A stretch of 64,000 bases of DNA from positions 1,984,001 through 2,048,000 of the forward strand of contig CBDCUW010000003.1 in the NCBI GenBank assembly GCA_965222745.1, given 5' to 3'. Made by a program: the position numbers and the translations under genes. The notes beneath the pieces were generated by a model. The model was not told the DNA's origin and ran no database searches. It saw only the letters and a list, made by a program, of their open reading frames with translations. Positions 61,969-64,000 of this stretch are shown in pieces. The stretch is from CBDCUW01 sp965222745 (lineage in GTDB: Bacteria > Planctomycetota > Planctomycetia > Pirellulales > Pirellulaceae). Each line of letters opens with the position of its first letter. Within the stretch, counting starts at the first letter, position 1.

Positions 61969-63249
61969 TTAGTGGTTGATCGAATCGAGCGCCGCTTGCA
62001 ACATGGCCGCTTCGTTGTTGCTGGGGATTGGCAGCGGAGATTTTTCTTCAGGATCGCTGGTCATGTCATAAAAGCGACCGTCGGAATAGAGCTTGACTTC
62101 GCGCGTTCGCACGAACGATTTTCCTCTGTGTTCGGAATACGCCCATTTCCTTGCCGATGCAGCCTGGCCACGAATGCGATTGGCAAAACTGATGCCGTTG
62201 ATTTCATTTGCGGAAGGCGGCGTGACACCGGCCAATTCGACGAACGTTGGCAAAAAGTCGCTGAAATCAACCAGGTCGTCGACCACTTGCCCAGCGTCGA
62301 TTTGCCCCGGCCAATTGGCGATCGTAGGCACGCGAGTTCCCCAGTCGCTGAGCTTCCCTTTTCCACCTTGAACCATTCGATCACCGATCTTCGAAAAGAC
62401 TTTCGGACGCACATATTTGCCTTCGGCGTACTTCAGGTAGGAAGCACCGGCGGTACCGTTGTCGGTCGTGAACAGGATCAGTGTTTTTTGGCGAAGCTGA
62501 AGTCGATCGAGCGCTTTGACCAACTTGCCGATTTGACGATCCATGTCCTCCGCCATCTCTTTGTAGTTGAGCCAACGGTCGTCGGGACCGTAGGGAACCG
62601 GCTTGCCAATGTCATCGGTCACATCGTGACAAAGCGCCATCGAGTAAAAGGCAAGCATCGGCGAATCCCGGTGGTTCTGCAGAAAGTTGATGAGAAATTC
62701 GACATAGAGATCCGGGCCATACTTTCCATCGGTATCGGTTCGAAGCTTGCCGTTTTCGTAGATCATCGGGTCGTGATAACGCGGTCCCTCGTGCCAACCA
62801 AACAGACACCACTGGTCGAACCCCATCCGCGCCGGTTGCATCCGATCGTTTTTCATCAATGAAAGCTGCCACTTGCCGGCGACGGCGGTTTTGTAGCCAG
62901 CATTCTTCAAACGCGACGCGAAGGTGTTCTTTTCTGCCGATTTCGGAAACGATCCCCAGCGTGGATTGGCTAGTGTCACTGGATACTTTCCGGTCAGGAG
63001 GCAAATTCGCGAGGGATGGCAAACCGGCATGCTGTAACAGTGTTCCAGCCGCATTCCCGTCGACGCCAATTGGTCCAACTGGGGAGTTTCGTAGGATTGG
63101 CCGCCATAACACCCCAACACTTCGCGGCCAACATCATCGGCAAGAATGAACAAGATGTTGGGGCGTGCAGGACTCTCCGAAACGCTGTCGGCTGAAAAAG
63201 CCGAAGCGGAGATCATCAGAACGGTGGTCGCGAAAATGAATCGTTGCAT
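61969..63249 (-). CDS. Exported sulfatase
   Basis: A 426-residue secreted sulfatase. Signal peptide 1-22 (FIFATTVLMISASAFSA). The formylglycine signature is C77-H-P-S-R81-ICLLTG; LADDVG (37-42), GKWQLS and FTTDNGTAG supply metal and sulfate ligands. The ATG at 63247-63249 is used; a TTG three codons earlier is possible. It hydrolyses sulfate esters of extracellular polysaccharide, substrate not predictable. The next sulfatase gene lies upstream in the same direction, 30 bp away, so the two probably form one operon. Confidence 0.92.
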   Translation of the reverse strand: MQRFIFATTVLMISASAFSADSVSESPARPNILFILADDVGREVLGCYGGQSYETPQLDQLASTGMRLEHCYSMPVCHPSRICLLTGKYPVTLANPRWGSFPKSAEKNTFASRLKNAGYKTAVAGKWQLSLMKNDRMQPARMGFDQWCLFGWHEGPRYHDPMIYENGKLRTDTDGKYGPDLYVEFLINFLQNHRDSPMLAFYSMALCHDVTDDIGKPVPYGPDDRWLNYKEMAEDMDRQIGKLVKALDRLQLRQKTLILFTTDNGTAGASYLKYAEGKYVRPKVFSKIGDRMVQGGKGKLSDWGTRVPTIANWPGQIDAGQVVDDLVDFSDFLPTFVELAGVTPPSANEINGISFANRIRGQAASARKWAYSEHRGKSFVRTREVKLYSDGRFYDMTSDPEEKSPLPIPSNNEAAMLQAALDSINH

Positions 63250-63279
63250 CGAAACCAAACACCTTGATTGTGAATCGCA

Positions 63280-64000
63280 CTAAAAATCGCGAAACGGACC
63301 TCGCGGATCCGCTTTCTCCATTTCGCTCAGCCAATTCTCGTATCGCCCGCGAACCATTTTCAAAACTTCGGGCCTGGCGTCAGACAGATCCTTGGATTCC
63401 CCCACATCGGACTGCAAATCAAACAGTCCTCCTTGGTCTCCCATCACCACCCACTTCCAGCGGCCCACTCGGGCACCGATTTGATCTTTCCGTTTCCAAA
63501 ACATTTCCTGCCGAGGTGAATCTTGCTGGCCGCGGATCACCGGCCACCAATCAAATCCATCCAATTCTACATCAGCTCGCATCAGCGCACCGGTGGCGGC
63601 AGCGAAACTGGGAAACAGCTCCAGGCTGGTCAAAAACTGATCGTTCACCGCACCGGCGGGCACGTCGCCGGCCGGCCATCGAACCAGGCAGGGAACGCGC
63701 ACGCCTCCTTCCCAGGTTTGCCCTTTGCGTCCTTTCAGCGGTGTGTTGTCGGCGCTGCCACTGCCGCCGTTATCTGAAAAGAAGACGACGATGGTGTTGT
63801 CCAAAATCTGCTTTTCTTCCAGCACCTCGATCATCTTTCCAATCGCCGCGTCCATGCAAGTGACGGCGGCACGGTAGTCGCGTTTCTTCGCTTCCGACGT
63901 GACCACTTTCGCCTTGTCGGCGTAGCGAAATTTTTCTACGTTTCGAAACTCTTTTTCAACCGGCGGATACATTCGTTTGAATTCTTCCGGCGCTTGGACG
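63280..64000 (-). CDS. Sulfatase, C-terminal part (5' end beyond the window)
   Basis: The frame is open to the edge, and the N-terminal half with the formylglycine motif is outside. What is seen is the C-terminal half: VVFFSDNGGSGSADNTPLKGRKGQTWEGGVRVPCLVRWP, a hallmark of arylsulfatase A-like enzymes, then the LELFPSFAAATGA and FDWWPVIRG motifs, ending near GPFRDF. Upstream of the first ATG in view (63970-63972) the coding sense continues (APEEFKR), so that ATG is not the start. Same direction as the sulfatase at 61969. Confidence 0.88.
   Translation of the reverse strand, partial: VQAPEEFKRMYPPVEKEFRNVEKFRYADKAKVVTSEAKKRDYRAAVTCMDAAIGKMIEVLEEKQILDNTIVVFFSDNGGSGSADNTPLKGRKGQTWEGGVRVPCLVRWPAGDVPAGAVNDQFLTSLELFPSFAAATGALMRADVELDGFDWWPVIRGQQDSPRQEMFWKRKDQIGARVGRWKWVVMGDQGGLFDLQSDVGESKDLSDARPEVLKMVRGRYENWLSEMEKADPRGPFRDF

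Overview
The window looks like the chromosome of a planctomycete, most likely a Rhodopirellula/Pirellula-type marine member (inferred from gene content; no rRNA is present to test it). The signs are three formylglycine-dependent sulfatases, an ECF sigma factor paired with a Ser/Thr kinase, a BlaI/BlaR1-like pair whose sensor is extended by a long run of carboxypeptidase-regulatory-like repeats, a cytochrome-like PSCyt-type tail, proteins with secretion signals and Gly-rich or Cys-rich tails, moderately high G+C, and many intergenic palindromes. No tRNA, rRNA, CRISPR array or prophage was seen.

Layout. 1-3.1 kb: OadG-like subunit, a palindromic MITE-like element, an FkbM methyltransferase and an FHA-EAL protein. 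3.3-7.9 kb: an AAA+ ATPase followed by a Ser/Thr kinase fused to a tubulin/FtsZ-like domain. 8-13.6 kb: DUF819 membrane protein, a GspE/PilB paralogue with a broken Walker A motif, PilT, and an exostosin-like glycosyltransferase. 13.7-15.5 kb: a complete ISKra4-type insertion sequence with 20-bp inverted repeats and an 8-bp target duplication. 15.8-23.1 kb: small secreted proteins, a TPR protein, and the BlaI/M56 pair with operators inside the promoter. 23.1-30.5 kb: palindromes, a cyclase-family protein, a queuosine-tRNA mannosyltransferase homologue, a toxin-antitoxin cassette that splits it from a WbpA-like nucleotide-sugar dehydrogenase, an LptF/G permease and a PP2C phosphatase. 30.8-44.2 kb: an aldehyde dehydrogenase and CrtI-family desaturase, then (after a ferritin-like/haem-peroxidase pair and an ECF-kinase-S8 protease module) an acyltransferase and a CrtQ-like glycosyltransferase. 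Together the four outer genes resemble the late steps of a staphyloxanthin-like C30 carotenoid pathway. 44.3-53 kb: haemolysin III, an unknown two-domain protein, NadA, a sulfatase, an L,D-transpeptidase, PyrE, a nuclease-like/winged-helix protein and a BON protein. 53-64 kb: conserved secreted protein, lactonase, membrane protein, PHP metallohydrolase, a small BON protein, SDR, a P-type ATPase pseudogene and two sulfatases (the last cut by the window end).

The points I rate highest are: the AAA+/kinase-tubulin pair; a set of modular intergenic hairpins whose copies carry compensatory base changes and often supply the stop codon of the gene before them; and the toxin-antitoxin insertion that duplicated 37 bp of its target so that both flanking genes stay intact.
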